Assembly: GCA_963830205.1 (NCBI GenBank)
Contig: CAWHLP010000043.1
Coordinates: 1 to 64,000 of the forward strand
Source of the DNA: CAVSRC01 sp963830205
GTDB taxonomy: Bacteria > Pseudomonadota > Alphaproteobacteria > Rhizobiales > Kaistiaceae
Direction: 5' to 3'
DNA: 64,000 nucleotides
Numbering within the stretch: position 1 is the first letter of the stretch; each line of letters begins with the position of its first letter. A program made the translations under genes and the position numbers. A model generated the notes under the pieces. The model made no database searches. It saw only the letters and a list, made by a program, of their open reading frames with translations, and was not told the origin of the DNA. Below, piece by piece: positions 1 to 8,481 of this stretch.

Positions 1-512
1 AGGATGTCGACAGGAATTTCCTTGAAGTAGGTGAACAGCATCCAGATGACGATCGGCAGGTCGATCAGCATCAGGATCACGGTCAGCCCGCCGAGATTGT
101 CGAGCAGGTTCAGGTTCTTGAAGATCAGGTAGACCGGCACCAACACGCCCACCGCCGGCATCATCTTGGTGGACAACATCCACATCAGGATGTCCTTGGT
201 GCGCCGCGACGGCGAGAACGCCATCGACCAGGCGCCGGGCACCGCGAAGAGCAGGGCGAGCAGGGTCGAGCCGACGGCCATGACGACCGAATTGTAGAAG
301 TGCGAAAAATAGTTGGAGCGATCCTGGACCTCGACGAAATTCTCCAGCGTCCAGTGCGGCGGGAAGAAGGCCGGCGGGAAGAGGATGGCGTCTCCCTCGG
401 TCTTGAACGCGGTGAGGATCGTCCACAGGATCGGGAAGAAGATCATCAGCGCCACGATCCAGGCGAGGATCGTGAAGGTCCATCTCTTTTGCGGCGTGAC
501 GGCGCGGGCCAT
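1..512 (-). CDS. smoG: Sorbitol/mannitol ABC transporter permease (SmoG/MtlG-like), partial
   Basis: Inner-membrane permease of a MalG-type carbohydrate importer. The start codon is visible at 510-512, with a gggaggc Shine-Dalgarno just upstream. The gene runs off the left edge, so only about 170 N-terminal residues are present. The translation shows a cytoplasmic start (MARAVTPQKRW), a first membrane span (about 13-33), a periplasmic loop, then spans typical of the binding-protein-dependent permease fold. The stretch LSTKMMPAVGVLVPVYL followed by LNLLDN is characteristic of the polyol branch. The EAA loop that contacts the ATPase lies beyond the edge. The stop of the upstream permease is 12 bases away, so the two are cotranscribed. 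Assignment to sorbitol/mannitol rests on family resemblance; the ATPase and dehydrogenases expected downstream are outside the window. Confidence 0.85.
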   Translation of the reverse strand, partial: MARAVTPQKRWTFTILAWIVALMIFFPILWTILTAFKTEGDAILFPPAFFPPHWTLENFVEVQDRSNYFSHFYNSVVMAVGSTLLALLFAVPGAWSMAFSPSRRTKDILMWMLSTKMMPAVGVLVPVYLIFKNLNLLDNLGGLTVILMLIDLPIVIWMLFTYFKEIPVDI

Positions 513-524
513 GGCTTGCCTCCC

Positions 525-1397
525 TCAGGCTTCGAGGTTCTTGCCGACAATACGCAGCAGGAAGATGGCGACGACGTTGGCGAGCACCACCGCCACGACA
601 CCTCCGGCCGATGCGCCGCCGACATCGTAGCTGAGCAGGGCCTCGTGATAGACCAGATAGGTGATGTTGGTGGAGGCGAAGCCGGGACCGCCGCTGGTGG
701 TGACGAGGATCTCGGCGAAGACCGAAAGCAGGAAGATGGTCTCGATGAGGATGACTACGGTGATGGCGCGGGAGAGATGGGGCAGGACGATGTAGAAGAA
801 GCGGTTGACGATGTTGGCCCCATCCATCTCGGCAGCTTCCTTCTGCTCCTCGTCGAGGGATTGCATCGCCGTCAGCAGGATGAGCGTCGCAAAGGGCAGC
901 CACTCCCACGACACGATGATGATGATGGAAAAGAGCGGGAAGTTCTCAAGCCACGGAATCGGCGCGATGCCGAACCGCGTCGTTAGCCAGGCGAAGATGC
1001 CGTAGTTCGGATCGAGCATCATGTTCTTCCACACCAACGCCGAAACGGTCGGCATGACGAAGAACGGCGAGATGATCAGGATGCGGACGATGCCCTGGCC
1101 GGCGATCTGCTGATCGAGCAGCATGCCAAGAAGAATTCCACCGATGACGGTGATCGCCAGCACCGAGACGGTGAGGATGAGCGTATTGCCGAAGGCCTGG
1201 AAGAAGGACGGGTCGGTGAGGAAATAGTAGTAGTTGGTCCAGCCAGCGAAGCCGTTGATGAGCGGATTGAGCAGATTGTAGTGCTGGAACGAGTACCAGA
1301 GCGTCAGCGCCAGCGGCACGATCATCCAGATGAACAGCGCCACCACCGACGGCGCCAGCATCGCACGCGCCAGGCTGCGGGTATTCTGGGTCGCCAT
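525..1397 (-). CDS. smoF: Sorbitol/mannitol ABC transporter permease (SmoF/MtlF-like)
   Basis: MalF-type inner-membrane permease, 290 residues, pairing with the SmoG-like subunit downstream. Six hydrophobic spans are visible. The C-terminal half carries the EAA loop (EAAEMDGAN, then FFYIVLPHL), which docks on the ATPase. The start at 1395-1397 is chosen because it has a gggaggcagg Shine-Dalgarno matching the one before the next gene. An upstream in-frame ATG at 1434-1436 would add 13 residues but lacks a comparable site. The gene follows the binding protein by about 180 bases and precedes smoG by 12, in the usual order binding protein, permease, permease. Polyol specificity is inferred from the whole operon. 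Confidence 0.87.
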   Translation of the reverse strand: MATQNTRSLARAMLAPSVVALFIWMIVPLALTLWYSFQHYNLLNPLINGFAGWTNYYYFLTDPSFFQAFGNTLILTVSVLAITVIGGILLGMLLDQQIAGQGIVRILIISPFFVMPTVSALVWKNMMLDPNYGIFAWLTTRFGIAPIPWLENFPLFSIIIIVSWEWLPFATLILLTAMQSLDEEQKEAAEMDGANIVNRFFYIVLPHLSRAITVVILIETIFLLSVFAEILVTTSGGPGFASTNITYLVYHEALLSYDVGGASAGGVVAVVLANVVAIFLLRIVGKNLEA

Positions 1398-1576
1398 GCC
1401 TGCCTCCCCGATCGGCACACCTGTTGCGGTGGCCATGCAGCGGCGTCTGGTTGGTTCCAGCCGCCGGGACGATTACGCGACGTACAACCCGTTTCCAGAA
1501 CAAGACCGACTGAATGTTTGAGGCTGCCCGGGACACACGGTCCAAAATCCCGGGCAGCCTCCGGTCGGGAGGAAGC

Positions 1577-2894
1577 CTACTTGATGTAGCCTGCCTTGGT
1601 CATGACGCGCGTGGCGGTGTCCTGTGCCTGCTTGAGCGCATCGTCGACGCTGGTCTGCCCGGCAAGCGCTGCCGAGAAGATCTGGCCGACCGTATCGCCG
1701 AGGCCCTGGAACTCAGGAATGGCGACGAACTGCACGCCGGTATAGGGCACCGGCTTGACGGTCGGATGCTGCGGGTCGGCAGCTTCGATCGACGCGAGCG
1801 TCATCGCGGCGAACGGCGCCTTCAGATAGTCCGGGTTCTTGTAGAGCGAAGTGCGGGTACCCGGAGGCACGTTGGCCCAGCCGTCCTTGCTGGCGACCAG
1901 CTCCTCATAGTGCTTGGAGGTTGCCCAGTCGATGAACTTCTCGGCAGCCTCGGTCTTCTGCGAGCCGGCAGGAACCGCCAGCGACCACGCCCACAGCCAG
2001 TTGCCGCGCTTGCCAAGGCCGTTGTCGGGAGCCAGGGCGAAGCCGACCTTATCGGCAACGGTGGAGGCCTTCGGGTCGGTGACGAACGAGCCGGCAACCG
2101 TGGCGTCGATCCACATGCCGCACTTGCCCTGCTGGAACAGGGTCAGGTTCTCGTTGAAGCCGTTGGAGGAAGCGCCGGCAGGACCGTCAGCCTTCATCAG
2201 GTCGACGTAGAACTGCAGAGTATTCTTCCATTCCGGCTGATCGAACTGCGGCTGCCACTTCTCATCGAACCAGCGCGCGCCGAACGAGTTCGACATGGCG
2301 GTCAGGAAGGCCATGTTCTCGCCCCAGCCGGCCTTGCCACGCAGGCAGACGCCGTTGATGCCGTTGGCGCGGTCGGTCATCTTGTCCGCGGCCTGCCTGA
2401 TGAAGTCCCAGGTCGGCGCGTCAGGCATGGTGAGCCCGGCCTTTTCCATCAGGTCCTTGCGGTACATGACGTAGCTCGAACTCGCCGTAGAACGGCGCGG
2501 CGTAGAGCTTGCCGTCGACCGACAGGCCGCCGCGGATGGCGGGCAGCAGGTCGTTGACGTCATAGGTCGGGTCGCTTTCCAGCGCCGACAACTCGACCAG
2601 CCAGCCATTCTTGGCCCAGATCGGAACCTCATAGGTGCCGATGGTCAGGATGTCGTACTGGCCGCCCTTGGTGGCGATGTCGGTGGTCACCTTCTGGCGG
2701 AGGACGTTCTCCTCCATCGTGACCCAGTTCAGCGTGATGTCCGGATTTGCCTTGGTGAAATCATCCGTCAGCTTCTGCATCCGGATCATGTCGCCATTGT
2801 TCACCGTGGCGATGGTGAGCTGCGTGGCCGCCATGGCCTGACTGGAGCCAAACAGCAACGCGGCGCCCGCAAGGGCGCGAAGCACAGGTTTCAT
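1577..2894 (-). CDS. smoE: Sorbitol/mannitol-binding periplasmic protein (SmoE/MtlE-like), frameshifted
   Basis: Extracellular solute-binding protein family 1, capturing the polyol in the periplasm. It has a Sec signal peptide (MKPVLRALAGAALLFGSSQ, then AMA and cleavage before ATQLTI). The N-terminal part reads to LYAAPFYGE. The rest, starting SSYVMYRKDLMEKAG, lies in another frame. Dropping one of the two A residues at 2479-2480 (plus strand) joins them as GES-SYVMYRKDL, the expected family sequence, giving about 438 residues, the normal length. All later landmarks (PTWDFIRQAADKM and the C-terminal AGYIK) are intact. The single extra base is therefore either a sequencing error or a very recent lesion. 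It is the first gene after the regulator and precedes the permeases. Confidence 0.85.
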
Positions 2895-3045
2895 GATCTC
2901 CTCCCAAATGTGCCGCGAGCAATTGCTACAGCACTGAACATATGCTCACCACAAAAGCAGACCGGCGTCAAGCCGGCATGTGCGTGGCAGCGGCGCCGAG
3001 GCCGCAATCAGGCGCAAACGGAAGGAGATTCAGCGGTCCGCCGGA

Positions 3046-4029
3046 TCAGCCGAGATTGAGCAGCGAGCGCGCCGTCGTCTCGTTGGTGATGAGGCCGTTG
3101 ACGATTCGGCCGCGCAGCGCGGCGTGGATCGGCAGCACCTTGGCGGTGCCCTGGGCGATGCCGACGACCAGCTGCTCCGGCGGCACGATGCGCGGCACGC
3201 TGGTCAACCGCTGGTTGAAGCCGCCGGCGATGATGCGGCCGGCGGCGTCGTAGGCCCAGCCGGTCACTTCGCCGACCGCGCCGAGGCGGCGCATCTCGGC
3301 CAGCTCTTCCCTGGAGATGAAGCCATCGACGAAGAGCGGCGCGTTCTCGTCCATTTGGCCGATGCCGATCAGCGTGATGTCGGCGGCGGCGCCGAGCTCG
3401 AGCACGCGCACCACCGGCTCGAGCTGCATGAGCTGGTCGCGCTGGCTGCGCGAGGGGACGACCACCGGCAGCGGCATCGGGTAGTGCGGCGCGCGGGTGA
3501 GGTCGGAGAGGTGGGCGAGCACATCGTAGAAGCTGGCCGAGCCGCTCATGGCGATGTGGCCGACCAGCGACACCAGCCGGTGCTGCGGGCAGCTCATGCC
3601 CTCCATGCGCTCGACGGCGGCGCGCAGCGTGCGGCCGGTGCCCAGCGCCACGACCAGCGGCTCGGGCGTCCTGAGCTTCTGTTCGAGGAAGACGGCGGTG
3701 CGCTCGGCGGTGCCGAGAAAGACCGAGTCGGATGCCGGATCGCTCGGCGCCACCTCGCAGAGGGCGAGGTGGTAGCGCTCGGCCAGCGCCGACGCCAGCT
3801 CCATGCAGGCGGCGATGGGGTGCTCCAAACGGAAGGAAATCAGCCGTTCCGCCAGGGCCAGCGCGACCAGACGCTGGGCGGTTGGGCGCGACACGTTGAG
3901 CTTGTGGGCGATCTCATCCTGGGTGTTGCCGGCAACGTAATAGAGCCAGCCGGCGCGCGCCGCGTCGTCCAGGCGCGACTGCGGGCTGGCTTCCGGCCGA
4001 GGCGGTTCTGGGATCGGTTTGCGCGTCAT
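3046..4029 (-). CDS. SorC/DeoR-family sugar-binding transcriptional regulator (SmoC-like)
   Basis: Cytoplasmic DNA-binding regulator of 327 residues, probably controlling the polyol operon in response to a phosphorylated sugar. An N-terminal helix-turn-helix (about residues 22-60: AGNTQDEIAHKLNVSRPTAQ) is followed by a SorC-type sugar-binding domain. That domain contains a phosphosugar-loop-like segment (LVVALGTGRTLR) and a C-terminal segment ending NGLITNETTARSLL, typical of the family. The start at 4027-4029 is chosen because it overlaps the HAD gene stop as ATGA. An in-frame extension upstream lies inside the HAD gene and is not conserved-looking. It sits directly before the binding-protein gene on the same strand, the arrangement seen in rhizobial and Rhodobacter polyol loci. 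Effector and operator are not visible. Confidence 0.85.
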   Translation of the reverse strand: MTRKPIPEPPRPEASPQSRLDDAARAGWLYYVAGNTQDEIAHKLNVSRPTAQRLVALALAERLISFRLEHPIAACMELASALAERYHLALCEVAPSDPASDSVFLGTAERTAVFLEQKLRTPEPLVVALGTGRTLRAAVERMEGMSCPQHRLVSLVGHIAMSGSASFYDVLAHLSDLTRAPHYPMPLPVVVPSRSQRDQLMQLEPVVRVLELGAAADITLIGIGQMDENAPLFVDGFISREELAEMRRLGAVGEVTGWAYDAAGRIIAGGFNQRLTSVPRIVPPEQLVVGIAQGTAKVLPIHAALRGRIVNGLITNETTARSLLNLG

Positions 4030-4688
4030 TGCGGCAGCAGGTCTCCGAGCGAATCGAAGATGCGGTCGGCGCCGGCCGCGGTCAACTGGGCTGCCATATC
4101 GCGGCCGTGACAGTGGCTGCCGCCGATGAAGCCCCACACCGTCATCGCGGCGGCCTTGCCGGCGCGCACGCCGGAAACCGAGTCCTCGACGACCAAAGCG
4201 CGCTCAGGCCGCTGGTTCATCTTTGCTGCCGCGAGCAGGAACAGGTCCGGCGCCGGCTTACCGTTCGCGACCATCGCGGCACTGAAGATGCGGCCGGTGA
4301 AATAGTGCTCGAGCCGGGTGACCGAGAGGGCGAGGTGGATGCGGTCGACATCGCTCGACGAGGCCAGGCAGTAGGGCCGCGACAGCTTGGCGAGAACGTC
4401 CCCGGCCAGCGGCATGGCCTCGAGCCGCTCGGCAAAGACCGCCGCGACGCGGCCGCGATAATCGGCCAGGAAGTCGGCCGGCAGATCCTGCTTGAGCTCA
4501 TTGCGCCAGTAGGTTGCAACGGCAGCGGTGCTGCGCCCGACGAACAGATCGATGACCGCGTCCAGCCCGAGCCCGACGCCGTGCCTGTTGAAGGTGTCGG
4601 TGAGGCTGCCGCAGCTCAGCAATTCGCTGTCGACGACAACACCGTCGCAATCGAAGATCACCAGGTCGAAGTCGTCCAACGGGCCCAT
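4026..4688 (-). CDS. HAD-superfamily hydrolase, beta-phosphoglucomutase-like subfamily
   Basis: Cytoplasmic HAD phosphatase/phosphomutase of 220 residues. Motif I is FDCDGVVVDSE (nucleophile Asp13, acid/base Asp15). Motif II is in CLASSS near residue 110. Motif III is the lysine of ANGKPAPDLFL. Motif IV is VVEDSVSGV. The helical cap between motifs I and II matches the PGMB/phosphatase subfamily that acts on sugar phosphates. It heads the polyol operon and overlaps the SorC regulator by four bases, suggesting it handles a phosphorylated sugar or sugar alcohol of this pathway. The precise substrate cannot be read from sequence. Confidence 0.85.
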   Translation of the reverse strand: MGPLDDFDLVIFDCDGVVVDSELLSCGSLTDTFNRHGVGLGLDAVIDLFVGRSTAAVATYWRNELKQDLPADFLADYRGRVAAVFAERLEAMPLAGDVLAKLSRPYCLASSSDVDRIHLALSVTRLEHYFTGRIFSAAMVANGKPAPDLFLLAAAKMNQRPERALVVEDSVSGVRAGKAAAMTVWGFIGGSHCHGRDMAAQLTAAGADRIFDSLGDLLPQ

Positions 4689-5002
4689 CGAACCTTCCCA
4701 GCCGCAGCCGGCCGTCTATTGAACACACGCTCCCGCCGGGAGCAACTGCTCGGTCACGTCGCGGACTGTCCGCCGCACCGCCCACGGTGGCCTATTTATC
4801 ACATGATTGGCCCCGCGGGGTTCGACTTGATGCAGCGAACGGCTTTTTCCGGCCCGGTAGAGCGGGCGTCCGCGTTCTGGGATCCGCCTGTGGCGGCGGG
4901 CTGAAACACGCGAGTTACAAAAATGCCTGATTCATGTCCGACCGCAATCGGCAGCAAGCGCCTGAGGTTTCGCGAAGCTCAGGCAGATGGGAGGTTTGCT
5001 CT
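4689..5002. other. Divergent intergenic region between polyol operon and secreted-protein gene
   Basis: About 310 bases with no supportable gene. It must hold the promoter for the minus-strand polyol operon and one for the plus-strand small protein. A 7-bp inverted repeat (GCCTGAG at 4960-4966, CTCAGGC at 4978-4984) lies just before the Shine-Dalgarno of the plus-strand gene. No clear sigma-70 boxes could be assigned. An in-frame upstream ATG at 4934 exists but the stretch it would add does not look like protein. Confidence 0.4.
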
Positions 5003-5506
5003 ATGAAACGTTCTGCACTTGTCGCAATCGCAGCTGGTCTTGCACTGTCGGTGGCGTCCGCGGCCGCGTTGGCACAGGATGCGCCACAGCCGGCGGCGGC
5101 GCCGACCCCGGCCACCCAGCAGCCGAAGGCCGCACCGATGGCCGCGCCCAAGAAGGCCCCGATGGCGAAGACCGAAAGCTGGACCGGCACCTGGAGCGGT
5201 GCGCTGGCGCAGGTCGGGCGCAGCAAGCCGTTCGCCTTCAAGGTGACGCTCTCCGGCAGGACCGGCAGCAGCAGCTACCCGGACGATCACTGCGCCGGCA
5301 AGCTCGCCCGCGTCGGCACCTCCGGCACCTACGCCTTCTTCACCGAGACGATCGGACAGGGGAAGTTCGATCCGGCGACCAAGAAGGGTTGCGTCGATGG
5401 CAGCCTCACCTTCGTCCAGGATGCCAGCGGCCTGGTCGTGACCTGGATGGCGGCCCACGACGGCCAGGCCATCGTCGCCTACGGAACGCTCACCCCGAGC
5501 AAGTGA
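5003..5506 (+). CDS. Small secreted protein of unknown function
   Basis: Not recognised as a named family. The 167-residue product has a clear Sec signal peptide (MKRSALVAIAAGLALSVASA, cleavage around ALAQ), then an Ala/Pro/Lys-rich low-complexity linker (about residues 25-55), then a compact C-terminal domain of about 110 residues. That domain begins TESWTGTWSG and contains two cysteines (in DDHCAGK and KKGCVDG) that could form a disulfide in the periplasm. The alternating polar/hydrophobic pattern suggests a beta-rich fold. The start at 5003 has a strong gggaggt Shine-Dalgarno (4989-4995) and places the signal peptide at the N terminus. It stands alone between the polyol operon and the arsenic operon. 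Confidence 0.75.
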   Translation: MKRSALVAIAAGLALSVASAAALAQDAPQPAAAPTPATQQPKAAPMAAPKKAPMAKTESWTGTWSGALAQVGRSKPFAFKVTLSGRTGSSSYPDDHCAGKLARVGTSGTYAFFTETIGQGKFDPATKKGCVDGSLTFVQDASGLVVTWMAAHDGQAIVAYGTLTPSK

Positions 5507-5590
5507 GGCCCCGCCGGGCACACTGCTGAAAGAACGCCATGCGGGCCGGCCGGGGGAGGCCGCGCCGGGGCGTGACTATTTGCAGTCTGG

Positions 5591-5605
5591 AATAGTTCTG
5601 CTATT
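5591..5605. promoter_or_regulatory. Candidate ArsR operator
   Basis: The inverted repeat AATAG-ttctg-CTATT ends nine bases before the arsR start codon. Position and AT-rich dyad character fit an autoregulatory ArsR/SmtB operator that would repress arsR-arsC-aqpS until As(III) binds. A related half (ACTATT) lies about 15 bases upstream. This is inference from position and symmetry only. Confidence 0.5.
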
Positions 5606-5613
5606 CTGGATAT

Positions 5614-5973
5614 ATGGATACGAACGAAGCCATTACGGCGCTCGCCGCGCTCGCCCAGCCGACGCGCCTCGACACCTTCCGCCGCCTGGTGGCGGCCGAA
5701 CCCGAGGGCATCGCCGCCGGCGAGATCGCGCGCGCGGTGGGCGTGCCGCAGAACACCATGTCGGCGCACCTGTCGACGCTCGCCAACAGCGGCCTCGTCT
5801 GGGGCGAACGCCACAGCCGCTCGATCATCTATCGCGCCGATCTCGCCCGCTTCCGCGCGCTCACGACCTTCCTGCTCCAGGACTGCTGCGGCGGGCGGCC
5901 GGAGGTCTGTGCGCCATTGATCGCGGAATTGACGCCCTGCTGTCCACCAACCATGAAGGCCGCGCGCCCATGA
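5614..5973 (+). CDS. arsR: ArsR-family arsenic-responsive repressor
   Basis: Winged-helix metalloregulator of 119 residues that would repress the ars operon and release DNA when As(III) binds. The recognition helix region is EIARAVGVPQNTMSAHLSTL (about residues 36-55), followed by the wing (SRSIIYRAD). The likely As(III) ligands are C-terminal cysteines: the pair in LLQDCCGG, one in RPEVCA and the pair in LTPCCPP. This differs from the E. coli ArsR site in helix 3 and resembles ArsR variants with C-terminal thiols. The start codon lies nine bases after a dyad. The stop overlaps arsC as ATGA. Confidence 0.9.
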   Translation: MDTNEAITALAALAQPTRLDTFRRLVAAEPEGIAAGEIARAVGVPQNTMSAHLSTLANSGLVWGERHSRSIIYRADLARFRALTTFLLQDCCGGRPEVCAPLIAELTPCCPPTMKAARP

Positions 5974-6497
5974 GCGACCGCATCTACACCGTCCTCTTCC
6001 TCTGCACCGGAAACTCGGCCCGCTCGATCCTCGGCGAGGCGCTGCTGAACCAGCTCGGGAATGGCCGGTTCCGCGGCTATTCGGCGGGCAGCCATCCCAA
6101 GGGGCAGGTCCACCCGCTCGCCCTCGATGTGCTCACCGCCAACGGCATCCCGACCGACGGCCTGCGCTCCAAGTCCTGGGACGAGTTCGCCACCGCCGAC
6201 GCGCCGCCCTTGGATTTCGTCTTCACCGTCTGCGACAACGCCGCCGGCGAGGTCTGCCCGATCTGGCCGGGCCAGCCGATGACGGCCCATTGGGGCATCG
6301 AGGATCCGGCTGCCGTCGACGGGCCCGAGTTCCGGCAGCGCGCCGCCTTCGCCAACGCCTTGCGTTTCCTGCGCAATCGCATCGCCGCCTTCATCAGCCT
6401 GCCACTGAGCAGCATCGACAGCATGAGCCTCAGGGCCAGGCTGAAGGTGATCGGCGAGAGCGAGGGCAGCACCGCCGCCAGGGCGCGCTCGGCGTGA
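5970..6497 (+). CDS. arsC: Arsenate reductase, low-molecular-weight phosphatase type
   Basis: Cytoplasmic reductase of 175 residues converting arsenate to arsenite. The catalytic P-loop is LFLCTGNSARS near the N terminus (Cys-X5-Arg). Further conserved cysteines are in FTVCDNAAGEVCP. This architecture is the LMW-PTP-like (thioredoxin-linked) family, not the glutaredoxin-linked R773 type. Start and stop overlap neighbours (ATGA with arsR, GTGA with the channel gene), so the three are translationally coupled. The C-terminal tail after the ISLPLSS segment is Ala/Arg-rich and longer than the family minimum. Confidence 0.92.
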   Translation: MSDRIYTVLFLCTGNSARSILGEALLNQLGNGRFRGYSAGSHPKGQVHPLALDVLTANGIPTDGLRSKSWDEFATADAPPLDFVFTVCDNAAGEVCPIWPGQPMTAHWGIEDPAAVDGPEFRQRAAFANALRFLRNRIAAFISLPLSSIDSMSLRARLKVIGESEGSTAARARSA

Positions 6498-7177
6498 CCG
6501 CCGCTCTCCGGCGGCGCCTCGCCAGCGAGGCGCTGGGCACGGCCATGCTGGTCGCCACCGTCGTCGGCTCGGGCATCATGGCCGAGCGGCTGACCGCGGA
6601 CGGCGCGCTGGCGCTGCTCTGCAACACGGTCCCCACCGGCGCCATCCTGGTGGTCATCATCACGATCCTGGGGCCGGTCTCCGGCGCCCACTTCAACCCG
6701 GCGGTCAGCTTGGCCTTCGCCGTGCGTGGTGCGTTTCCCTGGCGCGAGGTCACCCCCTATGTCGTCGCCCAATGCCTCGGCGGCATCGCCGGCACCGTGA
6801 TCGCCCACCTGATGTTCGATCTGGCGCCGCTCGCCATCGGCACCCACATGCGCGCCGGCTCCTCGCAATGGCTGGCGGAGGTGGTGGCGACCTTCTCGCT
6901 GGTCCTGGTCATCCTCGGCGGCATCCGCAGCGCGCCGGCGGCAGTGCCCTGGCTGGTCGGCCTGGTGATCACCGCCGCCTACTGGTTCACCGCCTCGACC
7001 AGCTTCGCCAACCCGGCGGTGGCGCTGGCGCGCGGCTTCACCACGACATTCTCAGGGATTGCCCTTGGCGACGTTCCGGCCTTCGTCGTGGCGGAGATCG
7101 CCGGCGCGCTGATCGCCGTTGCAGCCGCATCGCTTGTCTTCGGGCGCGAGCAGGGCACGCCTGGAGCCGCTGCCTAG
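6494..7177 (+). CDS. aqpS: MIP-family aquaglyceroporin, AqpS-like arsenite channel
   Basis: Inner-membrane channel of 227 residues. Both signature loops are present: HFNPAVS in the first half and SFANPAVALAR in the second, each embedded between hydrophobic spans. The GTG start at 6494 overlaps the arsC stop. In Sinorhizobium meliloti an aquaglyceroporin, AqpS, lies in the ars operon, and arsenite made by ArsC leaves the cell down its gradient through it. No arsB or acr3 pump is seen here, so the channel is the likely exit route. The gene ends by overlapping the convergent flippase gene by four bases. Confidence 0.88.
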   Translation: MTAALRRRLASEALGTAMLVATVVGSGIMAERLTADGALALLCNTVPTGAILVVIITILGPVSGAHFNPAVSLAFAVRGAFPWREVTPYVVAQCLGGIAGTVIAHLMFDLAPLAIGTHMRAGSSQWLAEVVATFSLVLVILGGIRSAPAAVPWLVGLVITAAYWFTASTSFANPAVALARGFTTTFSGIALGDVPAFVVAEIAGALIAVAAASLVFGREQGTPGAAA

Positions 7178-8481
7178 CGCCGTTGCAGACGGCGGTAGTG
7201 TCCGATCGCCGCAACCGCAATGAAGGCGAGCGAGGCGATCTGCCCGATCAGCATCGCCGTGACGATGCCGGTCAGGGCGTAGGCGCGGGTCAGCGGGACG
7301 ATCGGCGCCACCGTGGCGACCACCCCGACGGTGTAGGACGCGAAGATGTAGCCGGTGCGCTGCACGGCGCGGAAATACTGAGCGAAGTGATCGCGCACCA
7401 GACCGACGGCCATGGCCGCGCCGGCGATGGCCACCAGACCCGAATAGGCGCGGAATTCCGGCCCGAACAGAAGGCCGAGCCAGAAGCGCGCGGGCACCAC
7501 GGCGGTCAACAGAATGAGCCCGTTGCCCACGGCCAGGGGAACGGCGATGCGCAGCAGGTAGGCGCGCAGGCCCGCCGCGCCCTCGCACGCGAAGGCGTGC
7601 GCGGCGCGCTGCGGCATGATGTTTTCCATCGCCATCATCAGCACCAGCGTGCCGCCGAACAGGTAGTACACGGCGCGCAGCCCGCCCACCGCCTGGTCGC
7701 CGAGCTCGGCACTGATGTAGATCCACACCAGTTCGCTCTGCGCCAGCGTGACGAAGGCAATGGCCGCGAACCACCGGCCGATGGGCCAGTGCAGGCTGGC
7801 CGCGGCGCGGACCAGCTTCAGGCTCGCCGGCGCCAGCTTGAGGGTTGTGCCGAAGGCGACCGCGGTGACGAACGACGAGCCGGCGAGCACCCACAGCACG
7901 TCGGCAGCGCCGATCGACCCGTGCACTGCGAGCAGCGCCACGACCAGGCCGGTGATGGCGGCGACCCGCGCCAGATCCATGGCGACCGCCCAGCCGCCGC
8001 GGGCCTGGGTGAAGAGTTGCCGGCGCACGGTGAGCTGGAGGCACTGCGCCGCGGCGGAGGCACCGGCGGCGGCGGCGAAATTGAGCGGGATGGCGCCGTC
8101 GCGGTACCAATACAGCCCGCCGAGGAGCATGAGCACCACCAGCCCTTCCAAAAACGCCAGGCCGGACGAGACCAGCAGCACCGCCGCATAATAGCCGGCC
8201 GAACGCCGCGCCCGCTGTCCGACGACGGTCATCATCGGCGCGGTGATGAGCGCGTTGTGCACCGTCTGCACGAAGGTGACGAAGATGAGGGCGAGCGAGA
8301 AGCGGCCGAATTCCTCGATGCCGACCAGGCGCGCCACGGCGATGCCGATGACGAAGCCGAAGCCGCTGACCACCGACTGGTTTGCCAGCGACGTGAGCAC
8401 CTCGCGCCGCCGCGCCAGGAAGGCGGGCAGGCCGAACCGCAGCCCGGCGCGGGCGAGAGGGGCCGGCACGTCGATCGTCAT
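7174..8481 (-). CDS. Polysaccharide/lipid-linked oligosaccharide flippase (Wzx-like, MATE/PST superfamily)
   Basis: Integral inner-membrane protein of 435 residues with about 12 hydrophobic segments, fitting a flippase that moves undecaprenyl-linked repeat units across the membrane. The N-terminal region (SLANQSVVSGFGFVIGIAVARLVG) is typical of polysaccharide exporters of this superfamily. The ATG at 8479-8481 overlaps the stop of the upstream acyltransferase gene (ATGA), so it belongs to the minus-strand exopolysaccharide operon as its last gene. Charged Arg/His-rich cytoplasmic ends agree with membrane topology. Substrate unknown. Confidence 0.78.
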   Translation of the reverse strand: MTIDVPAPLARAGLRFGLPAFLARRREVLTSLANQSVVSGFGFVIGIAVARLVGIEEFGRFSLALIFVTFVQTVHNALITAPMMTVVGQRARRSAGYYAAVLLVSSGLAFLEGLVVLMLLGGLYWYRDGAIPLNFAAAAGASAAAQCLQLTVRRQLFTQARGGWAVAMDLARVAAITGLVVALLAVHGSIGAADVLWVLAGSSFVTAVAFGTTLKLAPASLKLVRAAASLHWPIGRWFAAIAFVTLAQSELVWIYISAELGDQAVGGLRAVYYLFGGTLVLMMAMENIMPQRAAHAFACEGAAGLRAYLLRIAVPLAVGNGLILLTAVVPARFWLGLLFGPEFRAYSGLVAIAGAAMAVGLVRDHFAQYFRAVQRTGYIFASYTVGVVATVAPIVPLTRAYALTGIVTAMLIGQIASLAFIAVAAIGHYRRLQRR

